DNA of 64,000 bases, from contig NZ_RCOG02000027.1 in assembly GCF_009663685.2 (NCBI RefSeq), positions 581,181 through 645,180 of the forward strand, read 5' to 3'. Shown piece after piece: positions 8,908-16,846 of the stretch. Both the position numbers and the translations under genes were made by a program. The notes below the pieces were generated by a model. The model made no database searches, was not told the DNA's origin, and worked only from the letters and a program-made list of their open reading frames with translations. The first letter of the stretch is position 1. Every line of letters begins with the position of its first letter. This DNA is from Cupriavidus sp. U2 (GTDB taxonomy: Bacteria; Pseudomonadota; Gammaproteobacteria; Burkholderiales; Burkholderiaceae).

Positions 8908-9834
8908 TCACTGCATTTCCTGCCTGTCGCCGCCCAAGGCCTCTTCCAGGAATTGCATCACCGCTTGTACACGGGCCGTACGTCCGCGACGCGTCGGCAC
9001 CAGCAATGTCACCGGCGCGCTGTCGAACTCCCAGTCAGCCAGCACCCGCACCAGTCTGCCGCGCGCGACAGCGTCGGCCACGTCCCATTCCGAACGGAGC
9101 ACCAGTCCCAGGCCCTGCTCTGCCCACTGGCGCGCAATACTGCCGTCATTGCTGGTGTAGGCGGCCACGACACGCACGGTCTCTCGTGCCCGGGATCGCC
9201 GCCCTGCGCTGCCGCCCGGCCAACGGAAGCGCCACAGCGTCGCGTCCTCGTCGTTCTCGCGGATGCAGATGCAGGCGTGCGAGAGCAAGTCGCGGGGCTC
9301 CGCGGGCGTGCCGTGCTGGCTCAAGTAGGCCGGGCTGGCGCACAGCCACCGCGCATTGGGGGCCAGTGTGCGGGCGATCCAGGATGAATCGCGTACCGCG
9401 CCGATGTGGACCACGGCATCCGAGTCGTGGCGGTCCGGCCAGGGGGTCTCATGCAAATCAAGCTGCAAGCGCAAGCCCGGATGGGCCAGCGCAAAACGCC
9501 CCAGAAGTGGGGCGATATGGTGCCGTCCGTAGCCAAAGGGGGCGGCAATACGGAGCGTGCCCGTGAGTCGGCTGTCCTCCCGCCTGAAAGACTCGGGAAG
9601 CGCATTGAGCTGAGCCAGCAGCGCCGCGCTCTCACGGGCGAAGCGTTCGCCTTCGGGCGTCAGGCTCAACCGCCTGGCAGTGCGGGTGGCAAGCGCAAGG
9701 CCCAGGATGGACTCCAGCTTGCGCAGGCGCGCGGACAATGCCGGTGGCGTCACGTTAAGCGCGCGCGCCGCTGCGCTAAGCGAGGGCGACTGTGCCAGCG
9801 CCTCGACCAGGCGCAAGTCCTCGATCTGGATCAT
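8908..9834 (-). CDS. LysR-family transcriptional regulator
   Basis: A 308-residue LysR protein with HTH LVEALAQSPSLSAAARALNVTPPALSARLRKLE and an effector domain from about residue 90 (GTLRIAAPFGYGRHHIAPLL). It is transcribed divergently from the HAD hydrolase and D-amino-acid-type dehydratase genes that begin at 9952 and is their likely regulator. The intergenic region is only 117 bases. I found no clean T-N11-A dyad there. The inducer is unknown. Confidence 0.9.
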   Translation of the reverse strand: MIQIEDLRLVEALAQSPSLSAAARALNVTPPALSARLRKLESILGLALATRTARRLSLTPEGERFARESAALLAQLNALPESFRREDSRLTGTLRIAAPFGYGRHHIAPLLGRFALAHPGLRLQLDLHETPWPDRHDSDAVVHIGAVRDSSWIARTLAPNARWLCASPAYLSQHGTPAEPRDLLSHACICIRENDEDATLWRFRWPGGSAGRRSRARETVRVVAAYTSNDGSIARQWAEQGLGLVLRSEWDVADAVARGRLVRVLADWEFDSAPVTLLVPTRRGRTARVQAVMQFLEEALGGDRQEMQ

Positions 9835-9951
9835 TCACTTCAGCTTAACGATTGATGTTCCGGGATTTAACCACGAGCCACACTATCGTTTCTACACTGG
9901 GAACCTCTGACGACAGTGCGCCGCTGCGCAAACCTCTCGTAAAAGGATCTC

Positions 9952-10620
9952 ATGGACAAAGTCGCTCCCCGCCTTTCGCCCGCCTGGCCGAGTGCCGTGC
10001 TTTTCGACCTGCTCACCGCATTGCTGGACTCCTGGACCCTCTGGAATTCGGCCGCCGGGTCCGAGGCCGCGGGCCGCGCCTGGCGGGCCGAGTATCTGCG
10101 GAGGACCTACGGCTGCGGCGCCTACGTGAGCTATGAACAACTGGTGCGGGAAGCGGCCGAACACGTCGGCTTGCCCCCGACGGCCCCGCAGGCGCTGGAA
10201 GCGCGCTGGGACGAATTACCACTGTGGGACGGCACCCGCGAGTTGCTGCAGGCACTGCGGCCGCATTGCAAACTGGCGGTCGTGACGAACTGCTCCGAGC
10301 GCCTGGGGCAGCGCGCTGCCGCCCTGTTGGGAGTCGACTGGGATGTCGTGGTCACTTCCGAGGCAGCCGGCTACTACAAGCCCGATCCGCGCCCGTACCA
10401 GCTCGCCCTGGAGGCACTCCGCGTGCAGGCACCCGATGCGGCCTTCGTGGCCGGTTCCGGCTATGACATGTTCGGTACCTCAGCAGTGGGATTGCGCACG
10501 TATTGGCATAACCGCATCGGCCTCGTGCTGCCTGCCGGTGCGCCCGCGCCAGAAGTCGAGTATTCGACGCTGCCCCCGGCACTGCCGTGGTTGCGGTCCT
10601 TTCGTGCTGCCAGCCGCTAA
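9952..10620 (+). CDS. HAD-superfamily hydrolase (haloacid dehalogenase-like)
   Basis: A 222-residue HAD protein. Motif I is VLFDLLTALLDSW, with nucleophile Asp but Leu at the +2 acid position, as in dehalogenase-like members rather than phosphatases. Motif II is VVTNCSE, motif III is YYKPDPRPYQ (Lys), and motif IV is FVAGSGYDMFG. The helical cap lies between motifs I and II. It is followed 113 bases later by the D-serine/hydroxyaspartate dehydratase-like gene on the same strand, so both may serve one catabolic route. Dehalogenase or phosphatase activity cannot be decided from sequence alone. Confidence 0.85.
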   Translation: MDKVAPRLSPAWPSAVLFDLLTALLDSWTLWNSAAGSEAAGRAWRAEYLRRTYGCGAYVSYEQLVREAAEHVGLPPTAPQALEARWDELPLWDGTRELLQALRPHCKLAVVTNCSERLGQRAAALLGVDWDVVVTSEAAGYYKPDPRPYQLALEALRVQAPDAAFVAGSGYDMFGTSAVGLRTYWHNRIGLVLPAGAPAPEVEYSTLPPALPWLRSFRAASR

Positions 10621-10733
10621 GAGGATCCGCTATGGCCCTTCGCCCAGCGCGGTGTCGGGCCTCATCTCGCGTGGCCTGCGCAAAGACGTACCCGCCCTGA
10701 AGGCCAAAAGCCAATACATGGACTGACAAGATC

Positions 10734-11888
10734 ATGGACGACATGAACACTTCCTCCACGTCGCTAATGAAGTTGGAAACTCCCGCAGCAGTCATCGACA
10801 CCTCGCGCATGCATCGGAACATACAACGGATGCAGACACGCATGGACGCGCTTGGCGTGCGCTTCCGCCCGCACGCCAAGACCAGCAAGTGCTCGCAGGT
10901 CGTACGCGCGCAGATCGCAGCCGGGGCCAGCGGCATCACCGTCTCCACACTGAAGGAAGCGGCCCATTTCTTTGACGACGGCATCACCGACATCCTCTAC
11001 GGCGTGGGCATGGTGGCCAACAAGCTGCCCCAAGCGTTGGCGCTCCGCCGCCGTGGCTGCGACCTGAAGATCGTGACCGACAGCGTGGATTCTGCGCGCG
11101 CTATCGTTGCCTTCGGCGCGGAAAACGGCGAGGTCTTCGAAGTCTGGATCGAGATCGATACCGACGGCCACCGTTCCGGCATCCGCCCGGATGAACCAGC
11201 ACTCATCGATGTCGCGACCGTGCTGCACGAAGGTGGCGCGCGTCTTGGTGGCGTGATGACGCACGCGGGTTCCAGCTATGAATTCGATACGCCGGAAACA
11301 CTTGCCGCGATGGCCGAGCAGGAGCGGTCCGGCTGCGTTCGCGCTGCCGATCGGCTGCGTGAAGCCGGCCTGCCCTGCCCGGTGGTCAGCGTTGGCTCCA
11401 CGCCGACAGCGCTCTCCGCGAACCACCTGCAAGGCGTGACAGAAGTACGCGCCGGCGTCTACGTCTTCTTCGACCTCGTCATGCACAACGTGGGCGTTTG
11501 TTCGACCGAAGACATCGCACTGAGTGTGATCACCACCGTGATCGGACACCAAGCCGACAAAGGCTGGGCCATCGTCGATGCGGGCTGGATGGCCATGAGC
11601 CGCGACCGCGGCACGCAGAACCAGAAACGCGACTTCGGCTATGGCCAGGTGTGCGGAGTCGATGGTGCAGTCATTCCGGGCTACATCCTCCGTGGCGCAA
11701 ATCAGGAACACGGCATCCTGTCGCGCGCGGATGCCACGGATACCGACATCGCCAGGCGTTTCCCGATCGGCACACGGCTGCGTATCCTGCCAAACCACGC
11801 GTGTGCCACCGGCGCGCAGTTTCCCTCCTACCAGGCTCTCGCCGAAGAGGGCGAGATCACTGAATGGCGCCGCTTGCATGGCTCGTAA
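10734..11888 (+). CDS. PLP-dependent DSD1-type D-serine / D-hydroxyaspartate dehydratase or D-threonine aldolase
   Basis: A 384-residue fold-type III PLP enzyme with an alanine racemase-like barrel. The PLP lysine is Lys49 in RPHAKTSK. The C-terminal metal-site signature is PNHACATG (His355, Cys357), matching the zinc-binding H-x-C pair of eukaryotic-type D-serine dehydratase. Relatives include D-threonine aldolase and D-threo-3-hydroxyaspartate dehydratase; the substrate among these is not decidable here. Alternative in-frame ATGs occur at 10743 and 10767. It lies downstream of the HAD gene and convergent with the Bug receptor gene. Confidence 0.85.
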   Translation: MDDMNTSSTSLMKLETPAAVIDTSRMHRNIQRMQTRMDALGVRFRPHAKTSKCSQVVRAQIAAGASGITVSTLKEAAHFFDDGITDILYGVGMVANKLPQALALRRRGCDLKIVTDSVDSARAIVAFGAENGEVFEVWIEIDTDGHRSGIRPDEPALIDVATVLHEGGARLGGVMTHAGSSYEFDTPETLAAMAEQERSGCVRAADRLREAGLPCPVVSVGSTPTALSANHLQGVTEVRAGVYVFFDLVMHNVGVCSTEDIALSVITTVIGHQADKGWAIVDAGWMAMSRDRGTQNQKRDFGYGQVCGVDGAVIPGYILRGANQEHGILSRADATDTDIARRFPIGTRLRILPNHACATGAQFPSYQALAEEGEITEWRRLHGS

Positions 11889-11938
11889 TCAAACCAGGCA
11901 CGAAAGCCGCTAGATGGACATGTTCTCGGTGGGATGGA

Positions 11939-12910
11939 CTATTCGACCTTGACGTTGGCCTTCTTCACCAGGCCGGCGTAACGGTCGGCTTCGGTACGGA
12001 AGAACTGGGCGGCCGCCTCGGGAGATCCGGGCTTGATGGCGGTGGCCTGCTTCTTCAGGGCTTCGACCACCTCGGGGCTGGAGAACGCCGTGGCAAAGGC
12101 GTCATGTATCCGCTTCACATCGGCGGGCTTCATGTTGGCGGGGCCCACGACGGCAAACCAGCCTTCGACGTGGTAATCGGGCAGGCCCTGCTCCGCGATG
12201 GTCGGAACATCGGGAGCCACGGGCGAACGCGCATCGCCACACACGCCAATGGCACGCAAGGTGCCGGCCTTCAGGTAAGGCAACGCGGCATTGAGTGCCA
12301 CCACCCCCATGTCCACCTGCCCGCCAAGCAGGTCGGTCACCATCGGGCCGGTGCCCTTGTAGGGGATGTGATTGGCCTTGACGCCGGCTTCGCTCAGGAA
12401 CATCTCCCCCGCGAGGTGGATGATCGTGCCGTTCCCCGACGATGCATAGTTGTAGGCATCGGGCTTCGCCTTGAGAAGCGCCACCAGTTCCTTGACGTTC
12501 TTCGCAGGGACTTTCGGATTGACCACCAGCACGAGCTGGGTGGCGCCGATTACGCTGATCGGCGTCACGTCCTTGATCGGGTCGAAGGGCATCGACTTGA
12601 ATACGCTCGGGTTGATCACATGATTGTTCGACACCAGTCCCAGCGTCAGGCCGTCAGGTTGCGCCTTGACCACGGCGGCCGCACCGGTGATGCCACCTGC
12701 TCCAGGCAGGTTCTCGATCACCACGGGTTGCCCCATGGCCTTGCCCAGCGCGGGGCCAGCGGTACGGGCGATGGCATCGACGCCGGAACCCGCGCTGATC
12801 GGCAGGATCAGCCGCACCGGCTTGCCGACTTGAGCCAGCGCGGGCAACGCGGTGCATAGCAGAAAGCCCGTGGCAGCGGCCACGGCCCTCCAGCAGGGGC
12901 GTGAAATCAT
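11939..12910 (-). CDS. Bug/TctC-family periplasmic solute receptor
   Basis: A 323-residue tripartite tricarboxylate receptor-family protein. A signal peptide (residues 1-26, FLLCTALPALA) precedes the typical GKPVRLILPISAGSGVDAIART. Other hallmarks are NLPGAGGITGAAAVVKAQPDG and the Asp-rich ligand loop. Such proteins bind carboxylates or related compounds in the periplasm, often without a dedicated permease nearby, as here. It is the last gene of an operon behind the lyase and CoA-transferase genes (54-base gap), so the ligand is probably the acid those enzymes degrade. Confidence 0.9.
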   Translation of the reverse strand: MISRPCWRAVAAATGFLLCTALPALAQVGKPVRLILPISAGSGVDAIARTAGPALGKAMGQPVVIENLPGAGGITGAAAVVKAQPDGLTLGLVSNNHVINPSVFKSMPFDPIKDVTPISVIGATQLVLVVNPKVPAKNVKELVALLKAKPDAYNYASSGNGTIIHLAGEMFLSEAGVKANHIPYKGTGPMVTDLLGGQVDMGVVALNAALPYLKAGTLRAIGVCGDARSPVAPDVPTIAEQGLPDYHVEGWFAVVGPANMKPADVKRIHDAFATAFSSPEVVEALKKQATAIKPGSPEAAAQFFRTEADRYAGLVKKANVKVE

Positions 12911-12964
12911 GGTTGTCTCCGTCTTTGTTATGGGAACAGCGGTAAGGCAATTTCGGGGCCTGGC

Positions 12965-14621
12965 TCAGTCACCTGGCCTTGTCATGCGCCCGAGCACTTC
13001 GTCGTTGTGCTCGCCGGGCCTGGGCAACGGATGCCTGACTCCCGGTCGCCTGCCGCCCATCAATAGCGGCAACAGGACCGTGGGCGCGATCGAACCGTCG
13101 TCCACCTGCATCGGCACCAGCCCGCCGCTTTCCTTCAGGTGTGGATCGTCGAGCAACTGGTCCGGGCGGACGATCGGCGCATAAGGAATGCCGGCGGCCT
13201 CGAGTTGGGGCATCAATGCTTCGGGGCGATGGTGCTGAAGAATGGTGCCCAGTTCTTCCAGCAACTGGGGCCGCACTGCCACACGGGACGCGTTATCGCG
13301 GTACTCGGGCCGGTGGACCAGTTCTGCATGCCCGAGCACGTTGCAGAGCGTAACGAACTGCTTGTCGCTGACCGCACCGATGAAGAGCTGCTCGCCGTCG
13401 GCCAGCGTGAAGACGTCATAGACGCTCCACGCCGACACGCGCGACGGCATCGGCGGCGGCGCCTCGCCCGTCATCGCAAACTGCTGCATATGCTGCGACG
13501 CCAGGAACACGCAGTTTTCGAACAGCGCGCTCTGGATCTCCTGACCACGGCCGGTACGATCACGTTCGCGCAGCGCGGCCAGCACGCCGATGGCGCCGAA
13601 CATGCCGCCCATGATGTCGTTGACCGAAGTGCCCGCGCGCAGCGGCCGTCCTTTCGGCCCTGTCATGTAGGACAGGCCGCCCATCATCTGCACGACTTCA
13701 TCGAGCGCCAGGCGTTTTTCGTACGGTCCGGGCAGGAAGCCCTTGTGGGAAACGTAGATCAGGTGCGGGTACCTTGCCGACAACGTTGCGTAGTCGAGAC
13801 CGAGCTTTTCCATCAGGCCGGGCCGGAAGTTTTCCAGCAACACATCGCTCTGCCCGGCCAGTTCGGCGGCGGCCGCGCGCCCTTCTTCGGTCGTGATGTC
13901 CAGCACCACGCTCTTCTTGTTGCGGTTGAAGGCGCGGAAAAAGCCGATGCCCAGCCCGGGCAGATTGCGGGTCTTGTCGCCACCGGAACACGCAGTTTTC
14001 GAACAGCGCGCTCTGGATCTCCTGACCACGGCCGGTACGATCACGTTCGCGCAGCGCGGCCAGCACGCCGATGGCGCCGAACATGCCGCCCATGATGTCG
14101 TTGACCGAAGTGCCCGCGCGCAGCGGCCGTCCTTTCGGCCCTGTCATGTAGGACAGGCCGCCCATCATCTGCACGACTTCATCGAGCGCCAGGCGTTTTT
14201 CGTACGGTCCGGGCAGGAAGCCCTTGTGGGAAACGTAGATCAGGTGCGGGTACCTTGCCGACAACGTTGCGTAGTCGAGACCGAGCTTTTCCATCAGGCC
14301 GGGCCGGAAGTTTTCCAGCAACACATCGCTCTGCCCGGCCAGTTCGGCGGCGGCCGCGCGCCCTTCTTCGGTCGTGATGTCCAGCACCACGCTCTTCTTG
14401 TTGCGGTTGAAGGCGCGGAAAAAGCCGATGCCCAGCCCGGGCAGATTGCGGGTCTTGTCGCCACCGGGCGGTTCCACCTTGATGACCTCGGCGCCCAGGT
14501 CGGCCAGGATCATGCCGCAGGTGGGCCCCATCACCATGTGGGTAAATTCGACGACGCGGATGCCGGCCAACGGCAGCGATGGGTTCTCTTGTTGCATGGT
14601 ACGGTCCAGGATGTCGATCAA
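12965..14621 (-). pseudogene. CaiB/BaiF (class III) CoA-transferase, disrupted by a tandem duplication
   Basis: The frame begins as a normal class III CoA-transferase (PLAGIRVVEFTHMVMGPTCG...ADLGAEVIKVEPPGGD) and includes the likely catalytic Asp in TSVNDIMGGM. After residue 212 (FENCVF) it runs into a second copy of a 481-bp segment. As 481 is not a multiple of three, the frame shifts, giving 95 aberrant residues and a stop at 13698. The true C-terminal part continues in frame to the stop at 12965. Removing one copy restores a 391-residue protein of normal family length. The start may be the TTG at 14621, overlapping the lyase stop, or the ATG at 14597. It would transfer CoA to the substrate of the upstream HMG-CoA lyase-like enzyme. 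Confidence 0.88.
13504..14467. repeat. Perfect 481-bp tandem direct duplication
   Basis: Bases 13504-13986 recur as 13985-14467 with an offset of 481; the copies share only the two bases GG at the junction. I compared several stretches by eye and saw no mismatches. Flanking bases differ on both sides (A/C on the left, A/G on the right), so the limits are sharp. The unit lies wholly inside the CoA-transferase gene. Two-base microhomology suggests a recent slippage or end-joining duplication, or an assembly error. Confidence 0.92.
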
Positions 14622-15589
14622 GCCACCGCGCGATGGGCGCCGGCAGCAAAGGTTTTGGGCAATCCAGCGCGCCAGAGCGTGCCGTGCAGCGTTTCTCCGG
14701 CAAGCCAGCCTTTCACCTGCTGTCGCAATGCCAGCAGTGCATCGATATCGACGCCAGTCTCGATGCCCATGCTACCGAGCATGTACGCCAGGTCTTCGGT
14801 CGTCACGTTGCCGCTGGCGCCGGGCGCGTGCGGGCAGCCGCCGATGCCGGCCAGGCAGGCATCGAAGCGCGTGACGCCGGTTTGCATGGCCGCCAGCACA
14901 TTGGCCAGGCCCAGTCCGCGTGTATCGTGGAAATGGCCGCACCAGAAGCGGTCGCCGGCAATCGCCACGGCGCGCTCGAACAGCTCATGCACCATGCGCG
15001 GATCGGCGTAGCCCACCGTGTCGGCCAGGCTCACGCGATCGGCGCCCGCGTCGAGCAGCGCCTGCATCAGCCGCAGTACTTCATCGGGCTGCACGCGACC
15101 CTGTAGCGTGCAGCCAAAGGCCGTGCCCACGCCACCTTCGATCAGCGTCCTGGACCCCGCGGCGTCGCGCGCCGCGCGGATACGTGCCACCTCGGCCACC
15201 ACGTCGTCGGGAGTCTTGCGCAGATTGGCAAGGCTATGCGCATGGCTGGCGGACAACGGCACGATCATCAGGTCAGCACCGCTGGCGATGGCATCCTGGG
15301 CGCCGCGCAGGTTGGGCACGAGCACCGAGACGAACGACCCCGGCAGCGTGCGGGCGAACGCCACCAGCTCGGCCGTATCGGCCAGTTGCGGCAACAGCCG
15401 TGCGGGAACGAACGAGCCCACCTCCATCTCGCGCTGGCCTGCCGCGTGGGCAGCACGAATCCAGCGCTTCTTGTGTTCGGTGGGGACGATGGTCTGAATA
15501 CTCTGCAGCCCGTCACGCAATCCGACTTCCCGGATGACGGCGCGCGGCGGCCAGGCGGCCGGTTTCTGGTGATGCGATGCAGGGGTCAT
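14618..15589 (-). CDS. Hydroxymethylglutaryl-CoA lyase family enzyme
   Basis: A 323-residue HMG-CoA lyase-like TIM barrel. It shows the DRE-TIM opening IREVGLRDGLQS (Arg-Asp pair), EVGSFVPA, the metal-site HFHDTRGLGLAN and the Cys loop GIGGCPHAPGASGNVTTEDL, whose Cys is the catalytic loop residue. Enzymes of this group cleave HMG-CoA or related 3-hydroxyacyl-CoAs such as citramalyl-CoA. The ATG at 15589 has no clear ribosome site; a GTG at 15619 in frame is the alternative. It is first in an operon with the CoA-transferase (stop and next start overlap) and Bug receptor, which together suggest uptake, CoA activation and cleavage of a branched hydroxy-dicarboxylate. Confidence 0.9.
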   Translation of the reverse strand: MTPASHHQKPAAWPPRAVIREVGLRDGLQSIQTIVPTEHKKRWIRAAHAAGQREMEVGSFVPARLLPQLADTAELVAFARTLPGSFVSVLVPNLRGAQDAIASGADLMIVPLSASHAHSLANLRKTPDDVVAEVARIRAARDAAGSRTLIEGGVGTAFGCTLQGRVQPDEVLRLMQALLDAGADRVSLADTVGYADPRMVHELFERAVAIAGDRFWCGHFHDTRGLGLANVLAAMQTGVTRFDACLAGIGGCPHAPGASGNVTTEDLAYMLGSMGIETGVDIDALLALRQQVKGWLAGETLHGTLWRAGLPKTFAAGAHRAVA

Positions 15590-15683
15590 GGCTTGCGGCG
15601 GGACGCCGGGGAGAGACACGCGATACCTGTCACTCTATGCCGTTCCAAAAACAATCGAAAGCGATCTTCCGCCATCGCTATCG

Positions 15684-15696
15684 TTCCATATCGGAA
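15684..15696. promoter_or_regulatory. Candidate LysR-type operator
   Basis: Inverted repeat TTCC-N5-GGAA with a T-N11-A core, midway between the divergent lyase operon and the LysR gene at 15719. It lies 22 bases before the LysR start. The position fits autoregulation and control of the lyase operon. Confidence 0.45.
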
Positions 15697-15718
15697 TGTC
15701 TGGGCCTACAATCCACGC

Positions 15719-16651
15719 ATGCGAGATCTCGACCTGACCACCCTCCGGCTATTCGTCGCCGTGTGCGAAACCCAGAACATCGCGCGCGCCGGCGAGCAGC
15801 AACATATCGTGGCGTCCGCAATCAGCAAGCGGCTGGCGCAGCTTGAGGAGACGGTCGGCGCAAGCCTGCTGGACCGTCGCCGCCGTGGCGTGGTGCCTAC
15901 CGCCGCCGGCGAAATTGTGCTGACTCACGCACGAGCAATGCTGGCCGCAGCCGACCGCGTGTCGCGCGACATGGCTGACTTTGGCTCTGGCATTCGGGGT
16001 CAGGTGCGCCTGCTGGCGACGGTATCGTCGATGGCGGAATCGCTGCCGGACGACATCGCTGCCTTCCTGCAGATCCCGGGTCATCAGGATGTGGGTGTCA
16101 CGATCGAGGAAAGCCTGAGCATCGACGTTGTGCGGTCGCTGCGCGAAGGCTCGGCACCACTAGCGATTTGCTGGGATGCGGCCGATCTGGAAGGATTTCA
16201 GACCCGCCCGTATCGGGCAGACCATCTGGCAGCGATCGTGCATGGTTCGCATCCGCTCGCCCGGGCTGACAATTGCGTGTTCGCGCAGACGCTGGATCAT
16301 CGGCATATCGGCATGCCGGCGCAAACAGCCGTCCAGACCATGCTGAATCGACATGCCGCAATTCTCGGCCGACGTATCGACTACCGGGCAGTCGTATCCA
16401 CATTCGATGCCGCCCTGCGCTGCGTTCGCGCAAATCTGGGATTGGCCATCATCCCGCAGGAGATTGCGGAGCCCGTTGCACAGGCACTTGGTATTCGCGC
16501 AATCCCCTTGCGCGACGATTGGGCCCGCCGCCGGTTTGCCATTTGCTCGCGCGACTTCGATACGCTGTCGCCGGTCGGAAAGATGCTGGTGGATTTTCTG
16601 GAGGCTCGGGCAAATCCACAGACCGGCGTTATGCGACCCGGAGATTCGTGA
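15719..16651 (+). CDS. LysR-family transcriptional regulator
   Basis: A 310-residue LysR protein: HTH LRLFVAVCETQNIARAGEQQHIVASAISKRL with the wing LEETVGASLLDRRRRGV, then an effector domain from about residue 95 (GQVRLLATVSSMAESLPDDIAAF). The ATG at 15719 gives the canonical MRDLDLTTLRLF start. It is divergent from the lyase/CoA-transferase/Bug operon and is the likely local regulator. The frame upstream of 15719 is open but antisense to the lyase gene and not coding. Confidence 0.92.
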   Translation: MRDLDLTTLRLFVAVCETQNIARAGEQQHIVASAISKRLAQLEETVGASLLDRRRRGVVPTAAGEIVLTHARAMLAAADRVSRDMADFGSGIRGQVRLLATVSSMAESLPDDIAAFLQIPGHQDVGVTIEESLSIDVVRSLREGSAPLAICWDAADLEGFQTRPYRADHLAAIVHGSHPLARADNCVFAQTLDHRHIGMPAQTAVQTMLNRHAAILGRRIDYRAVVSTFDAALRCVRANLGLAIIPQEIAEPVAQALGIRAIPLRDDWARRRFAICSRDFDTLSPVGKMLVDFLEARANPQTGVMRPGDS

Positions 16652-16846
16652 AGCGTCGTTCTCGGCATTGATCCAGTCGAAGGCCTGCGATCGCCCAGTT
16701 GGGCCAACCACCGCTACGACTGGCAATGCCCGCAAGGTCAATCGCCATCACCGTCGTAAGCGCCTGGACCCCGCTCGCCCCTGCCCGGATATCGGAACGA
16801 TGGTTCACCATGCCAATCTGCGCTACTGTCTTCCGGTGCCCGTGCC

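Noticed and set aside
12965..14044. A 359-residue frame starting MIVPAVVRRS as an intact CoA-transferase
   Set aside because: Its first 20 or so residues are a product of the duplication junction read out of frame; the real N-terminus lies in the upstream copy, so this is the 3' part of a broken gene.
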